Source: Paraburkholderia bryophila
GTDB lineage: Bacteria; Pseudomonadota; Gammaproteobacteria; Burkholderiales; Burkholderiaceae
Assembly (NCBI RefSeq): GCF_003269035.1
Contig: NZ_QLTK01000002.1
Coordinates: forward strand, 1-64,000
DNA: 64,000 nucleotides
Direction of reading: 5' to 3'
Under the pieces are notes generated by a model. That model was not told the DNA's origin. It saw only the letters and a program-made list of their open reading frames with translations, and did not search any database. The stretch's first letter is position 1; every line of letters starts with the position of its first letter. Of the stretch, positions 8,919 through 17,797 are shown piece after piece. The position numbers were made by a program, and so were the translations under genes.

Positions 8919-9844
8919 CGACCAGTCCGCGCACGCAGCCGGCCGCATTGCTGCTCGACACTCAGTGCACGCTCGGCGAAGGTGCGACGTGGTGCGCGAG
9001 CACCGGCCGCTTTTACTGGACGGATATCGAAGGCGCCCGCCTGTGGCGCTACGATCCGAGCGACGGCGACACGACGCAATGGCGCATGCCGGAGCGGCTC
9101 GCCACGTTCGCGCTGTGCGCGGACCCGCGGCACCTGCTGCTGGGTCTGGCCACCCATCTGGCGTTCTTCGATCTGACGACGGGCAAGACACGTCGTATCG
9201 TCGACGTCGAACCCGGTATGAACACGCGCGTGAACGACGGTCGCTGCGACCGCCAGGGGCGCTTCGTATTCGGCACGAAAGACGAAGGCTCGCCGTTGCA
9301 GGCGGTAGGCGGGTTCTATCGGCTGAATCACGATCTGTCGCTGGAGCGGTTGCCGTTGCCGGCGCCAGCGATTTCGAACAGCATCGCGTTCAGTCCCGAC
9401 GGCGCGACGATGTACTACTGCGATTCGCCGACGCGTGAGATTCGCGCGTGCGACTATCGCGCCGACGGCAGCGTTGCCAACGACCGTTTATTTACTACGC
9501 TGTGCGACGCCACCGGCGAACCCGACGGTTCGACCGTCGACCGTGACGGCGGGTTGTGGAACGCGCAGTGGGGCGGCCGGCGCGTGGTGCGTTACGGCCC
9601 CGATGGCGTGGAAACGGAGCGTGTCGACGTGCCGACCGCACAGCCTAGTTGCGTCGCGTTGGGCGGCGCGTGTCAGGGAACGACCGACGGGCGCGCGCAG
9701 CTCGACACGCTGTATATCACCAGTGCGCGCATCGATCTCGACGCTGCGGCGCTCGTGAATGACTCAGGCGCGGGCGGCGTGTTCGTCGCGCGTGTGGAAA
9801 GGGCGGGTTTGCCGGAACCTGTGTTCCAAGGTGCGTGCGCATAG
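8915..9844 (+). CDS. SMP-30/gluconolactonase-family sugar lactonase
   Basis: A six-bladed beta-propeller hydrolase of the SMP-30/gluconolactonase/LRE family (309 residues from the GTG at 8915). The metal ligands fit E22 (LGEGATW), N155 (ISNSIAFSPD) and D204 (GEPDG); the family motif RVNDGRCDRQGRF is at 105-117. It should open the sugar lactone made by the preceding dehydrogenase to the free acid. The start was taken at the GTG overlapping the dehydrogenase stop (GTGA), because the reading frame upstream only mirrors the SDR gene. This family also contains L-arabinolactonases and xylonolactonases, so the exact sugar is inferred from the dgo neighbours. Confidence 0.9.
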   Translation: MTTSPRTQPAALLLDTQCTLGEGATWCASTGRFYWTDIEGARLWRYDPSDGDTTQWRMPERLATFALCADPRHLLLGLATHLAFFDLTTGKTRRIVDVEPGMNTRVNDGRCDRQGRFVFGTKDEGSPLQAVGGFYRLNHDLSLERLPLPAPAISNSIAFSPDGATMYYCDSPTREIRACDYRADGSVANDRLFTTLCDATGEPDGSTVDRDGGLWNAQWGGRRVVRYGPDGVETERVDVPTAQPSCVALGGACQGTTDGRAQLDTLYITSARIDLDAAALVNDSGAGGVFVARVERAGLPEPVFQGACA

Positions 9845-10092
9845 CGCAGAATGACGCAGCCGCTTTTTCACGGCGGCGGCACCGGGCGGCAGCGTCGATG
9901 GCCGCTCGTGCATCTCGTATCACGCATGACGCAGTGACCACGAAATCGATTCAGCAGTAAATGCCGCGATCCCAGTGCCCGCAAATTATTAGCCTGCATT
10001 GCAGGACCCAGAGGCGACCGGTTCAAGAAAATCGCCCAACAGCATCCGTCAGCGATGACGGCCATGTCCAACGCCTCTCGATGGAGTCAGCT

Positions 10093-11154
10093 ATGACTGT
10101 TGCGAATCTTGTTTCCGCCGCCCCGCCGACCTCCCAGAGCCGGCGCTCACGACTTGCCGCGGCGGCTAATCCGGTGCTGCCGGGGCCGAGCACCTCGGCG
10201 GTGGCGGTTGGCGAAACCAGCGGCGGCGAACTCGCGTGCATCACGCTCGCCAATGCGCATTTGCGCCTCGACGTCGCGCCGACGCTCGGCGGCGGCATCA
10301 CCCGTTTCGACTGGCGCAACGACGGCGCGCTGACGCCGATTTTCCGGCGCTGCCGCCACGTCGCGGCCGATACGCAACCGAACCAGTTGGCCTGTTATCC
10401 GCTGTTGCCGTATTCGAACCGCATCGGCGGCGGTCGTTTCGATGTGGCGGGACGGCGTGTGGACGTGCCGCGCAATCGCGCCGACGAACCGTTGCCGATT
10501 CACGGCGACGGTTGGTTGTCGGCGTGGCAGGTGGCCGAGTCGGCGCGCGAAAGCGTGCGCCTGACACTCGATCGCCACGACGGCAAACCGTACGCGTTCC
10601 GCGCGGCGCAAACCTATACGCTCGACGGCCCGACGCTCGCCGTCACGCTCGAAATCGAAAACACAGGCCGCGAGGCGCTGCCGTTCGGGCTCGGCGTGCA
10701 TCCCTTCTTTGTGCGCGACGCGGATACCGAGTTGTCGGCGGCGGCCGGCGGCTTGTGGCTCTCCGGTGACGACTGGCTGCCGGTGCGCCATGTGCCGGCG
10801 CCGCCCGCGTGGCAATTCGGGGTGGCGTATCCGCTGCCGGATACCGTCGTCAATCATGCCTTTACCGGTTGGAGCGGGCAGGCGGCCGTGGTGTGGCCGA
10901 AGCGTCGGCTGTCGCTGACTATTTCGGCCGACACCGACTATTACGTGCTGTACACGCCGACCGGCGAAGACTTCTTCTGCTTCGAGCCGGTGGATCATCC
11001 GATCAACGCGATGAACCTGGCCGGCGGCGCGTGCGAAAACGGCATGACCTTGCTCAAGCGCGGCGAGCGGCTGACGCGGACGTTCCGCTTCACCGTCGAG
11101 CGCACGGGATTGCGTTCGATGCCGGGAGCGCGTGGGACGAAGCGGCGGCAGTAA
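10093..11154 (+). CDS. Aldose 1-epimerase (GalM-like)
   Basis: A galactose-mutarotase-like protein of 353 residues. The catalytic histidine is likely in GLGVHPFF and the catalytic glutamate in FFCFEPVDHP, with the NPINAMN-like tail (HPINAMNLAG) typical of the family. Mutarotation between alpha and beta anomers feeds the dehydrogenase, which normally prefers one anomer. I place the start at 10093 because GGAG lies six bases before that ATG; an ATG at 10081 is in frame but lacks such a site. The first 45 residues are Ser/Ala/Pro-rich. A 248-base gap separates it from the lactonase, so it may have its own promoter; that gap holds only a small CCTGC/GCAGG dyad at 9993-10005. Confidence 0.85.
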   Translation: MTVANLVSAAPPTSQSRRSRLAAAANPVLPGPSTSAVAVGETSGGELACITLANAHLRLDVAPTLGGGITRFDWRNDGALTPIFRRCRHVAADTQPNQLACYPLLPYSNRIGGGRFDVAGRRVDVPRNRADEPLPIHGDGWLSAWQVAESARESVRLTLDRHDGKPYAFRAAQTYTLDGPTLAVTLEIENTGREALPFGLGVHPFFVRDADTELSAAAGGLWLSGDDWLPVRHVPAPPAWQFGVAYPLPDTVVNHAFTGWSGQAAVVWPKRRLSLTISADTDYYVLYTPTGEDFFCFEPVDHPINAMNLAGGACENGMTLLKRGERLTRTFRFTVERTGLRSMPGARGTKRRQ

Positions 11155-11229
11155 CGAACGGGGCGGCCGCTCGCGCCGGACAGGTAAAATACGCGCCACT
11201 TCCGTTCACCTGCTCGCCGCGAGACCTCC

Positions 11230-12045
11230 ATGTCCCATTTCATCCCGACACTCAACGACGCCTGGCAGCGCACCAATTCGCTGCTGTGCGTCGGCCTCGA
11301 TCCCGAGCCCAGCAAATTCCCGGGCGCGCTCGCGGGCCGTCCCGAGGCGATTTTCGAGTTCTGCCGCACGATCGTCGACGCCACCGCGCCGTACGCGTCG
11401 TCGTTCAAACCGCAGATCGCCTACTTCGCCGCGCATCGCGCGGAAGACCAGCTCGAGCAACTGATCGCGCATATTCACGCGAATCATCCGGGCCTGCCGG
11501 TGATTCTGGACGCGAAGCGCGGCGACATCGGCAGCACCGCCGAACAATACGCGCGCGAAGCCTTCGAGCGTTATCGAGCCGACGCGGTGACGGTCAATCC
11601 GTATATGGGTTTCGATTCGATCCAGCCGTATCTGGAGCACGAAGGCAAGGGCGTGATCGTGCTGTGCCGCACGTCGAACCCGGGCGGCTCCGATCTGCAG
11701 TTTCTGGAAACCGGCGGCCGTCCGCTGTATCAGGTCGTCGCGCAACTGGCGGCCGAGAAATGGAATGCGAGCGGCCAGCTCGCGCTGGTGGTCGGCGCGA
11801 CGTTCCCGAAGGAAATCGAAGTGGTGCGGGGGATTGTCGGCGAGATGCCGCTGCTGATTCCGGGCATCGGCGCGCAAGGCGGCGACGTGCAGGCGACCGT
11901 CAACGCCGGCCGCACCGCGAACGGCACGGGCATGCTGATCAACTCGTCGCGCGCGATTATTTACGCGGGTAAGGGCGACGATTTCGCCGACGCCGCCGCG
12001 AAAGCGGCGATGGAAACGCGGGATCGGATCAACGCGTTTCGGTGA
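11230..12045 (+). CDS. pyrF: Orotidine 5'-phosphate decarboxylase
   Basis: The enzyme makes UMP from OMP, the last step of de novo pyrimidine synthesis. At 271 residues it is a type 2 PyrF. The catalytic Asp/Lys cluster [10 protein letters not shown] lies near residue 94, with [13 protein letters not shown] near 20. A -10-like TAAAAT at 11185-11190 suggests a private promoter between the epimerase gene and pyrF. It is unrelated in function to its neighbours. Confidence 0.95.
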   Translation: MSHFIPTLNDAWQRTNSLLCVGLDPEPSKFPGALAGRPEAIFEFCRTIVDATAPYASSFKPQIAYFAAHRAEDQLEQLIAHIHANHPGLPVILDAKRGDIGSTAEQYAREAFERYRADAVTVNPYMGFDSIQPYLEHEGKGVIVLCRTSNPGGSDLQFLETGGRPLYQVVAQLAAEKWNASGQLALVVGATFPKEIEVVRGIVGEMPLLIPGIGAQGGDVQATVNAGRTANGTGMLINSSRAIIYAGKGDDFADAAAKAAMETRDRINAFR

Positions 12046-12172
12046 GATCAGGTTGTCGGTGAGCAATGTGGCGCGGTTTCTGAAGGCGGCGCGTTTCTGC
12101 TGAGACTGTTCCGCCGCATTTCGCTGTATTTCGCCGGCGCGCCGTCTGCGCGCGCCGCGCGAGCAAGGCCGG

Positions 12173-12715
12173 CTAAACCGCCGGCCCGAGCTTTTCGATG
12201 AAGTCCGCATGCTGCGGATGCCGCGCCTTCAACACGTCGACCTCCGCCAGTTCGAACTCGCTGAATTCGAATCCCGGCGCGACGGTGCAGCCCACCAGCG
12301 CGAACGTCGACGGATCGGCGCATTCCGCCGCGAACCACAAGCCTGCCGGCACCACGGCCTGAAACACGGCATCCGGATGCGTCAACGCATTGCCCAGCTT
12401 GTGGGTGATCAGCGCGCCGTTTTCATCGAGCACGTGAACGTGCAGCGGCTCGCCGGCGTAGAAATGCCAGATTTCGTCGGACTGGATGCGATGCCACGCC
12501 GAATGCGCGCCGTCGCATAACAGGTAATAGATCGCGGTCGACGCCGAGCGCGTCTGCGCCGGCTCACCGTCGCGCATCACACGCCCGGCCGACCGGTATG
12601 TTTCGCTGAAAAATCCGCCCTCGGGATGCGGCTTCAGATCGAGGCGGCGAATCAGTTCGTCTTTGGCCGTGGCGGCGTGTGCCTTGGCGCTTGCTTCGGA
12701 TCTTGCTTCGGACAT
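12173..12715 (-). CDS. Cupin-family protein (DUF985 type)
   Basis: A small protein of 180 residues built on a single cupin barrel. LKPHPEGGFFSETYRS, TAIYYLL, HRIQSDEIWHFYAGEPL and VPAGLWFAAE are the typical blocks of the DUF985 cupin group. Metal-binding histidines may include the one in WHRIQSDEIWHF. The first 20 residues are Ala/Lys-rich and may not be translated, because ATG codons further in are lacking but the fold begins near ELIRRLDLK. Function is not known to me; some relatives are annotated as sugar-epimerase-like cupins. It converges on pyrF, with 127 bases between them and no clear terminator. Confidence 0.8.
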   Translation of the reverse strand: MSEARSEASAKAHAATAKDELIRRLDLKPHPEGGFFSETYRSAGRVMRDGEPAQTRSASTAIYYLLCDGAHSAWHRIQSDEIWHFYAGEPLHVHVLDENGALITHKLGNALTHPDAVFQAVVPAGLWFAAECADPSTFALVGCTVAPGFEFSEFELAEVDVLKARHPQHADFIEKLGPAV

Positions 12716-12759
12716 GGTTTCCCTGGCTTCCTGGCGCTACGCTTCAGCGAACAATCAAA

Positions 12760-13260
12760 TCAATGCTCGCGTTCATCGAGCAACGCCAGCACGCCGCGCA
12801 GCGCATGCGTGGCGGCCTGCACGCGAATCTGCTCGCGATCGCCCTTGAAGACCTTCGTTTCCACCGACGTATGCAGCCGGTTGCTCCAGCCGAACGAGAC
12901 CATGCCGACCGGCTTGGTCTCGGTGCCGCCGCCCGGACCGGCGACGCCGGTGATCGACAGCGACACCTGCGCGCGGCTGTTGCGCAGCGCGCCCTCGGCC
13001 ATGGCGCGCGCGACCTGCTCGCTGACCGCGCCGTGCTTCTCGATCATGTCGGCCGGCACGCCGATCATCTCGCTCTTCGCCTGATTCGAATACGTGACGA
13101 AGCCGCGTTCGAACCAGCCGCTGCTGCCGGAAATGTCGGTGATCGCGGTCGCCACCATGCCGCCCGTACAGGATTCGGCGGTGACGAGCATCAGGCGTTC
13201 GTCGCGCAGGCGGTTGCTCACGCGAATCGCGAGCTGGTGAACCACGGAATCGGTAGGCAT
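12760..13260 (-). CDS. pncC: CinA C-terminal family protein, probable nicotinamide-nucleotide amidase
   Basis: At 166 residues this is a stand-alone CinA C-terminal domain, the group that includes PncC, which deamidates NMN to nicotinate mononucleotide in pyridine-nucleotide salvage. AESCTGGMVATAITDISGSS (about 29-48) and the block VSLSITGVAGPGGGTETKPVG are diagnostic. It is the third gene of the thiL-pgpA-pncC cluster, 68 bases after pgpA. Confidence 0.9.
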   Translation of the reverse strand: MPTDSVVHQLAIRVSNRLRDERLMLVTAESCTGGMVATAITDISGSSGWFERGFVTYSNQAKSEMIGVPADMIEKHGAVSEQVARAMAEGALRNSRAQVSLSITGVAGPGGGTETKPVGMVSFGWSNRLHTSVETKVFKGDREQIRVQAATHALRGVLALLDEREH

Positions 13261-13328
13261 GGCGTCAATCCGGAAAACGGGGGCCGGCGGGCGAGGTCCG
13301 GCGGCACGGTGGCGGCCGCCGGCGAGGA

Positions 13329-13910
13329 TCAGACCGACATGCGCCAGAGCGCAATGACGAGCAGCGTGAAAAATGCGGCAACCAGGTCATCGAACATGAT
13401 GCCAAAGCCACCTTTCAGACGGCGGTCGAAATAACCGATAGGCGGCGGTTTCACCATGTCGAAGAAACGGAACACGATGAACGCCCACAACTGGTCGGTC
13501 AGCGTGGCGGGCGTGACCATCAGCAGCACCAGCCAGAACGCGACGATCTCGTCCCACACGACCGGCGACGGATCGTCGATGCCCAGCTTCTTCGCGGTAA
13601 AGCCGCACAGCGCGATGCCGCCGACAAACCCGAACGCGATCAGCAGACCCCACTCGGTCACGGTCAGATAGCGGCTCAGCACGATGAACGACGCCCACGC
13701 GAACAGCGTGCCGAAGGTGCCCGGTGCGACGGGCGACAAGCCGCTGCCGAACCCCAGCGACAGCATGTGCAGCGGATGCGACAGCATGAACCGCGCACTC
13801 GCGCGACGCGGCCGCGGCCGCGGACTGGGCGCGCTGGGCTCTTTCTGCTGGTGCGGCGGCTGGCCGTCGATGAGTTCGTCGGCGGGGCCGAGCGGGCGAT
13901 CAGTCTGCAT
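13329..13910 (-). CDS. pgpA: Phosphatidylglycerophosphatase A
   Basis: An inner-membrane phosphatase (193 residues) that dephosphorylates phosphatidylglycerol phosphate. The family core begins near residue 45 with FGSGLSPVAPGTFGTL; DPSPVVWDE and FRFFDMVKPPPI carry the acidic and basic active-site residues, and about four hydrophobic segments follow. The first 40 residues are a Pro/Arg-rich extension. Its first 11 bases overlap the end of thiL, so the two are translationally coupled; thiL-pgpA is a widespread bacterial pairing. Confidence 0.93.
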   Translation of the reverse strand: MQTDRPLGPADELIDGQPPHQQKEPSAPSPRPRPRRASARFMLSHPLHMLSLGFGSGLSPVAPGTFGTLFAWASFIVLSRYLTVTEWGLLIAFGFVGGIALCGFTAKKLGIDDPSPVVWDEIVAFWLVLLMVTPATLTDQLWAFIVFRFFDMVKPPPIGYFDRRLKGGFGIMFDDLVAAFFTLLVIALWRMSV

Positions 13911-14898
13911 GAAAGTGGTCGAAGCCTTGCAACGTCAGAGTGAGCGGCGCGCCGGCGGCGTCGCGCCAACCGATCGCCGGGCGGTCGGCCGCCGTTTGGA
14001 GAGCGCTTATTGTACCGACGCGCGTGACCGGCACGGCGGCCTCGCGTCCGGCGTTTTGCACCGCGCCGCGCGCGGCGACCGGTGCGGTGAAGCACAGTTC
14101 GTAATCGTCGCCGCCGGCCAGCGTGCAGCGCTGCTGGATTGCCGGCGACAGACGGCGCAGCGCGGCCGAGCGCGGCACCGCGTCGACATCGACGGTGGCC
14201 TGCAGGTTGGAGCGCTCAAGGATGTGCAGCAGATCGCCGGCGAGGCCATCCGACAGATCGAGCGCGGCATGTGCGATGCCCCGTAGCGCGAGGCCGAGCG
14301 CGACGCGCGGTTCCGGGCGTTCGAGGGCGCGACGAAACGTCGCAGCGTCCTCGGCATCGGTTTGCCACTCGCCGCGCTGCACGCCCAGCCCGGCGCGCGC
14401 GTCGCCGAGGGCGCCGGAAATCCAGATGTCGTCGCCGGCTTGCGCGGCGTCGCGGCGCAGCGCCGCTTGCGGCGGCACGCTGCCGAACACGGTGATGCAG
14501 AGGTTCAATGGGCCGCCGGTCGTATCGCCGCCGATCAGCGCGCAATCGTAGCGTTCGGCCAGCGCGAAGAGGCCTGCGCTGAAGGCCGCGAGCCAGGCTT
14601 CGTCGGCTTTCGGCAGCGAGAACGCCAGCGTGAAGGCTTGCGGCCGCGCGCCCATCGCCGCGAGATCCGACAGATTCACCGCGAGCGCTTTGTGACCGAG
14701 CGCTTGCGGATCGACGTCGGCGAAGAAGTGGCGGCCTTCCACCAGCATATCTGTCGATATCGCCAGCATTTCGCCTGGGCGCGGCGCGAGCAGCGCGCAG
14801 TCGTCGCCGATGCCGAGCGCGCCGCTCTGCGCGTCGGACGGTTGAGCAGCGGCACGGCGCGCGAAGAAACGATCGATCAGCGAAAACTCGGAGAGCAT
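13900..14898 (-). CDS. thiL: Thiamine-monophosphate kinase
   Basis: ThiL phosphorylates thiamine monophosphate to thiamine pyrophosphate with ATP. The AIR-synthase-related fold is clear: GIGDDCALL near residue 29, STDMLVEGRHF near 49, and ALAVNLSDLAAMGA near 70; HAALDLSDGL lies in the C-terminal half. I set the start at the ATG at 14898 (MLSEFSLIDRFF), where the family homology begins; the frame upstream of it is Arg/Pro-rich. No TPP riboswitch is evident in the leader. Confidence 0.94.
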   Translation of the reverse strand: MLSEFSLIDRFFARRAAAQPSDAQSGALGIGDDCALLAPRPGEMLAISTDMLVEGRHFFADVDPQALGHKALAVNLSDLAAMGARPQAFTLAFSLPKADEAWLAAFSAGLFALAERYDCALIGGDTTGGPLNLCITVFGSVPPQAALRRDAAQAGDDIWISGALGDARAGLGVQRGEWQTDAEDAATFRRALERPEPRVALGLALRGIAHAALDLSDGLAGDLLHILERSNLQATVDVDAVPRSAALRRLSPAIQQRCTLAGGDDYELCFTAPVAARGAVQNAGREAAVPVTRVGTISALQTAADRPAIGWRDAAGAPLTLTLQGFDHFHAD

Positions 14899-15237
14899 GG
14901 GCGGCGGTGGATGAACGGTAATTAAGCGGTAAGTGAGCGTTAGGCGAGCGTTAGGCGAGCGTGGCCGGGCAAATAAGCGCCGCGAACGTCGGCCAACGGC
15001 GCGCATTGTACGAAGCGACGCTGGTTCGATCCGGGTTCAATCCCTAATGCGCCGGCAACGCCCAGGCGAGTAGGCTGTACGGCACATCGACGCCGCATTT
15101 CCACCGATGCGCATTGCATCGACCTTTCGCACTGTTTCGGTCGCGGCAGTTGTACCCGTTTTGAAGGAATTGAGCCGGCAATTGGGGCTACAATGCCGTC
15201 GAACATCTATTCTAATCCGCACTTCGAAGCCCGCCTT
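14899..15237. other. Divergent intergenic region thiL / maeB
   Basis: This stretch separates thiL and maeB. It holds an 11-base unit GAGCGTTAGGC repeated twice plus a partial third copy at 14935-14962, and a -10-like TACAAT at 15189-15194 reading toward maeB with no good -35 at the right distance. A tRNA-like T-arm string at about 15023-15046 is not part of a tRNA. I see no gene here. Confidence 0.5.
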
Positions 15238-17532
15238 ATGTCGACTCCCGTCAATAGCAAACTCCGCGAAGCCGCCCTCGATTACCACGAGTTTCCCACT
15301 CCGGGGAAGATCGCGATCGCCCCGACCAAGCAGATGATCAACCAGCGCGACCTCGCGCTGGCGTATTCGCCGGGTGTCGCGTTCGCGTGCGAGGAAATCG
15401 TCGAGAACCCGCTGAACGCCGCGCGTTTCACCGCGCGCAGCAACCTGGTCGGCGTCGTCACGAACGGCACCGCGGTGCTGGGTCTGGGCAACATCGGACC
15501 GCTCGCGTCGAAGCCGGTCATGGAAGGCAAGGCGGTGCTGTTCAAAAAGTTCGCCGGCATCGACGTGTTCGATATCGAGTTGAACGAGTCCGATCCGCGC
15601 AAGCTGGTCGAGGTGATTGCCGCGCTCGAGCCGACCTTCGGCGGCATCAACCTGGAAGACATCAAGGCGCCGGACTGCTTCATCGTCGAACGCGAATGCC
15701 GCAAGCGCATGAAGATTCCGGTGTTCCACGACGACCAGCACGGCACGGCGATCGTCGTGGCGGCCGCCATCACCAATGGGCTGAAGGTGGTCGGCAAAGA
15801 TATCAAGTCGGTCAAGCTGGTGTCGTCGGGCGCGGGCGCCGCGGCGCTGGCCTGTCTGGATCTGCTGGTCGATATCGGTCTGCCGCTCGAAAACATCACC
15901 GTCACCGATCTGGCCGGCGTGGTCTACAAGGGCCGCGTCGAACTGATGGATCCGGACAAGGAGCGTTTCGCGCGTGAAACCGACGCCCGTACGCTCGCCG
16001 AAGCGATCGGCGGCGCGGACATTTTCCTGGGGCTGTCGGCTGGTGGTGTGCTGAAGCAGGACATGGTCAAGCAGATGGCGGACAAACCGCTGATTCTGGC
16101 GCTCGCCAATCCGACGCCGGAAATCCTGCCGGAACTCGCACTCGAAGTGCGTCCGGACGCGGTGCTGTGCACGGGCCGCACGGATTACCCGAACCAGGTG
16201 AACAACGTGCTGGTGTTCCCGTTCCTGTTCCGCGGCGCGCTGGACGCGGGCGCGACGACGGTCACGCGGGAAATGGAAATTGCGGCGGTCAACGCGATCG
16301 CCGAACTCGCGCGCCAGGAGCAGAGCGATATTGTCGCGACCGCTTACGGCATTCAGGATCTGTCGTTCGGTCCGGAATACCTGATTCCGAAGCCGTTCGA
16401 TCCGCGCCTGATTGTCAAGGTCGCGCCGGCCGTGGCCAAGGCCGCGATGGATTCCGGCGTCGCCGAGCGTCCGATCGAAGACATGGACGCGTACGAACAG
16501 CATCTGCAGCAGTTCGTGTATCACAGCGGCACGACCATGAAGCCGATTTTCCAGGTGGCGCGTGGCGTCGAGCCGGAGAAGAAGCGCATCGTGTTCGCCG
16601 AAGGCGAAGAAGAGCGCGTGCTGCGCGCCATGCAGATCATCGTCGACGAAAAGCTGGCCAAGCCGATTCTGATCGGCCGTCCGGCAGTGATCGAGCAGCG
16701 CATTGCGCGCTACGGTCTGCGTCTGATCGCGGGTCAGGATTACACGGTCGTGAACACCGACCATGACGAGCGTTATCGCGACTTCTGGCAGGAATACTTC
16801 AAGATGATGTCCCGCAAGGGCATCACCGAGCAGATGGCCAAGCTCGAAATGCGCCGCCGCACCACGCTGATCGGCGCGATGCTGGTGAAGAAGGGCGAAG
16901 CGGACGGCATGATCTGCGGCACGGTCAGCACGACGCACCGTCACCTGCACTTTATCGATCAGGTGATCGGCAAGAAGGAAGGCCGCAAGGTCTACGGCGC
17001 GATGAACGGTCTGGTGCTGCCGAATCGCCAGATTTTCCTGGTCGACACCCATGTGAACGTGGACCCGACGCCGGAGCAACTGGCCGAGATCACGATCATG
17101 GCAGCTGAAGAAGTGCGCCGTTTCGGTATCGAGCCGAAGGTCGCGCTGCTGTCGCATTCGAACTTCGGTTCGAGCAATGCGCCGACCGCGCAGAAGATGC
17201 GCGACACGCTGGCGATCCTGCGCGAGCGCGCACCGGAACTGCAGGTGGACGGCGAAATGCACGGCGACGTGGCGCTCGACGCGAACCTGCGCCGCGAAGT
17301 GCTGCCCGATTCGACGCTGGAAGGCGACGCGAACCTGCTGGTGCTGCCGAACATCGACGCGGCGAACATCTCGTACAACCTGCTGAAGACCGCTGCGGGC
17401 AACAACATCGCGATCGGTCCGATGCTGCTGGGCGCGGCTCAGCCGGTTCATGTGCTGACGGCCTCGGCTACGGTGCGCCGGATCGTCAACATGACGGCCC
17501 TGCTGGTCGCGGACGTGATCGCGGCGCGCTGA
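15238..17532 (+). CDS. maeB: NADP-dependent malic enzyme with phosphotransacetylase-like domain
   Basis: The enzyme decarboxylates malate to pyruvate with NADP. About 764 residues: a malic-enzyme half (SPGVAFACEEI, VTNGTAVLGLGNIGP, HDDQHGTAIV, the NAD-fold around VSSGAGAAALAC) followed from about residue 430 by a phosphate-acetyltransferase-like domain that is regulatory in MaeB. Homology to E. coli MaeB starts at about 15238 (EAALDYHEFPTPGKI). An in-frame ATG at 15193 is possible, but a -10-like TACAAT overlaps it, which would place the transcription start downstream. It provides NADPH and pyruvate during growth on C4 acids, which fits the dctA gene at 25754. Confidence 0.93.
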   Translation: MSTPVNSKLREAALDYHEFPTPGKIAIAPTKQMINQRDLALAYSPGVAFACEEIVENPLNAARFTARSNLVGVVTNGTAVLGLGNIGPLASKPVMEGKAVLFKKFAGIDVFDIELNESDPRKLVEVIAALEPTFGGINLEDIKAPDCFIVERECRKRMKIPVFHDDQHGTAIVVAAAITNGLKVVGKDIKSVKLVSSGAGAAALACLDLLVDIGLPLENITVTDLAGVVYKGRVELMDPDKERFARETDARTLAEAIGGADIFLGLSAGGVLKQDMVKQMADKPLILALANPTPEILPELALEVRPDAVLCTGRTDYPNQVNNVLVFPFLFRGALDAGATTVTREMEIAAVNAIAELARQEQSDIVATAYGIQDLSFGPEYLIPKPFDPRLIVKVAPAVAKAAMDSGVAERPIEDMDAYEQHLQQFVYHSGTTMKPIFQVARGVEPEKKRIVFAEGEEERVLRAMQIIVDEKLAKPILIGRPAVIEQRIARYGLRLIAGQDYTVVNTDHDERYRDFWQEYFKMMSRKGITEQMAKLEMRRRTTLIGAMLVKKGEADGMICGTVSTTHRHLHFIDQVIGKKEGRKVYGAMNGLVLPNRQIFLVDTHVNVDPTPEQLAEITIMAAEEVRRFGIEPKVALLSHSNFGSSNAPTAQKMRDTLAILRERAPELQVDGEMHGDVALDANLRREVLPDSTLEGDANLLVLPNIDAANISYNLLKTAAGNNIAIGPMLLGAAQPVHVLTASATVRRIVNMTALLVADVIAAR

Positions 17533-17611
17533 TCGGGCCGGCATCGAGTCTGTCCGATCGGACCTCGTGTGGCGTAGCGGATCCGCGCCACACGAAAAAA
17601 GCGGAAAAAAG

Positions 17612-17797
17612 CGAAAAAAAAGCGTGCCCGCAATGGGCACGCCTCGGGTGAACTGGGGAATAGTCACCCTGAAATGGCAAACCGCACGATCCAGCTTCCT
17701 ACGAATTTAGCCCTCCGGGCGCGCGCCAGACGGCAAAGCGCCCAGGCCGGCCGCATGCTGAATCTCATGCAACCGGCGCGCGATTGCTAAATCGAGC
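17612..17797 (-). ncRNA. Candidate minus-strand small RNA (about 185 nt)
   Basis: No protein gene lies on the minus strand here, yet this strand carries a complete transcription unit. Read leftward: a perfect -35 TTGACA (17833-17828), a dyad TTAGCTT-N4-AAGCTAA (17821-17804) around the expected -10, a 12-base-pair hairpin (17777-17746, loop AGAUUCAG) that needs two U-G pairs only possible in the minus-strand RNA, a GC-rich hairpin (about 17734-17708), then an intrinsic terminator: 8-base-pair stem GCGTGCCC/GGGCACGC (17642-17622) followed by eight U residues. The -10 box is poor (AAGCTA), so the 5' end is approximate. It does not match 6S RNA or another RNA I recognise. Confidence 0.5.
17614..17642 (-). 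terminator. Intrinsic terminator of the candidate small RNA
   Basis: GCGTGCCC (17622-17629) and GGGCACGC (17635-17642) form an 8-base-pair stem with a 5-base loop; on the minus strand it is followed by eight U residues (A run 17614-17621). No T-run follows on the plus strand, so it does not serve maeB. Confidence 0.8.

Noticed and set aside
14935..14962. Tandem 11-base repeat as a regulator-binding array
   Set aside because: Only two full copies and a partial one, without internal symmetry; could be chance slippage.
15020..15048. tRNA T-arm-like string (GGTTCGATCC, GGTTCAATCC) upstream of maeB
   Set aside because: No acceptor, D or anticodon stem can be built around it on either strand.
17566..17594. 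Intrinsic terminator for maeB
   Set aside because: The 9-base-pair stem is followed by A residues, not T, on the plus strand.
17612..17797. 6S RNA as the identity of the minus-strand RNA
   Set aside because: Length is similar, but the expected long closing stem joining both ends and the open central bubble are not seen, and it ends in a strong intrinsic terminator.
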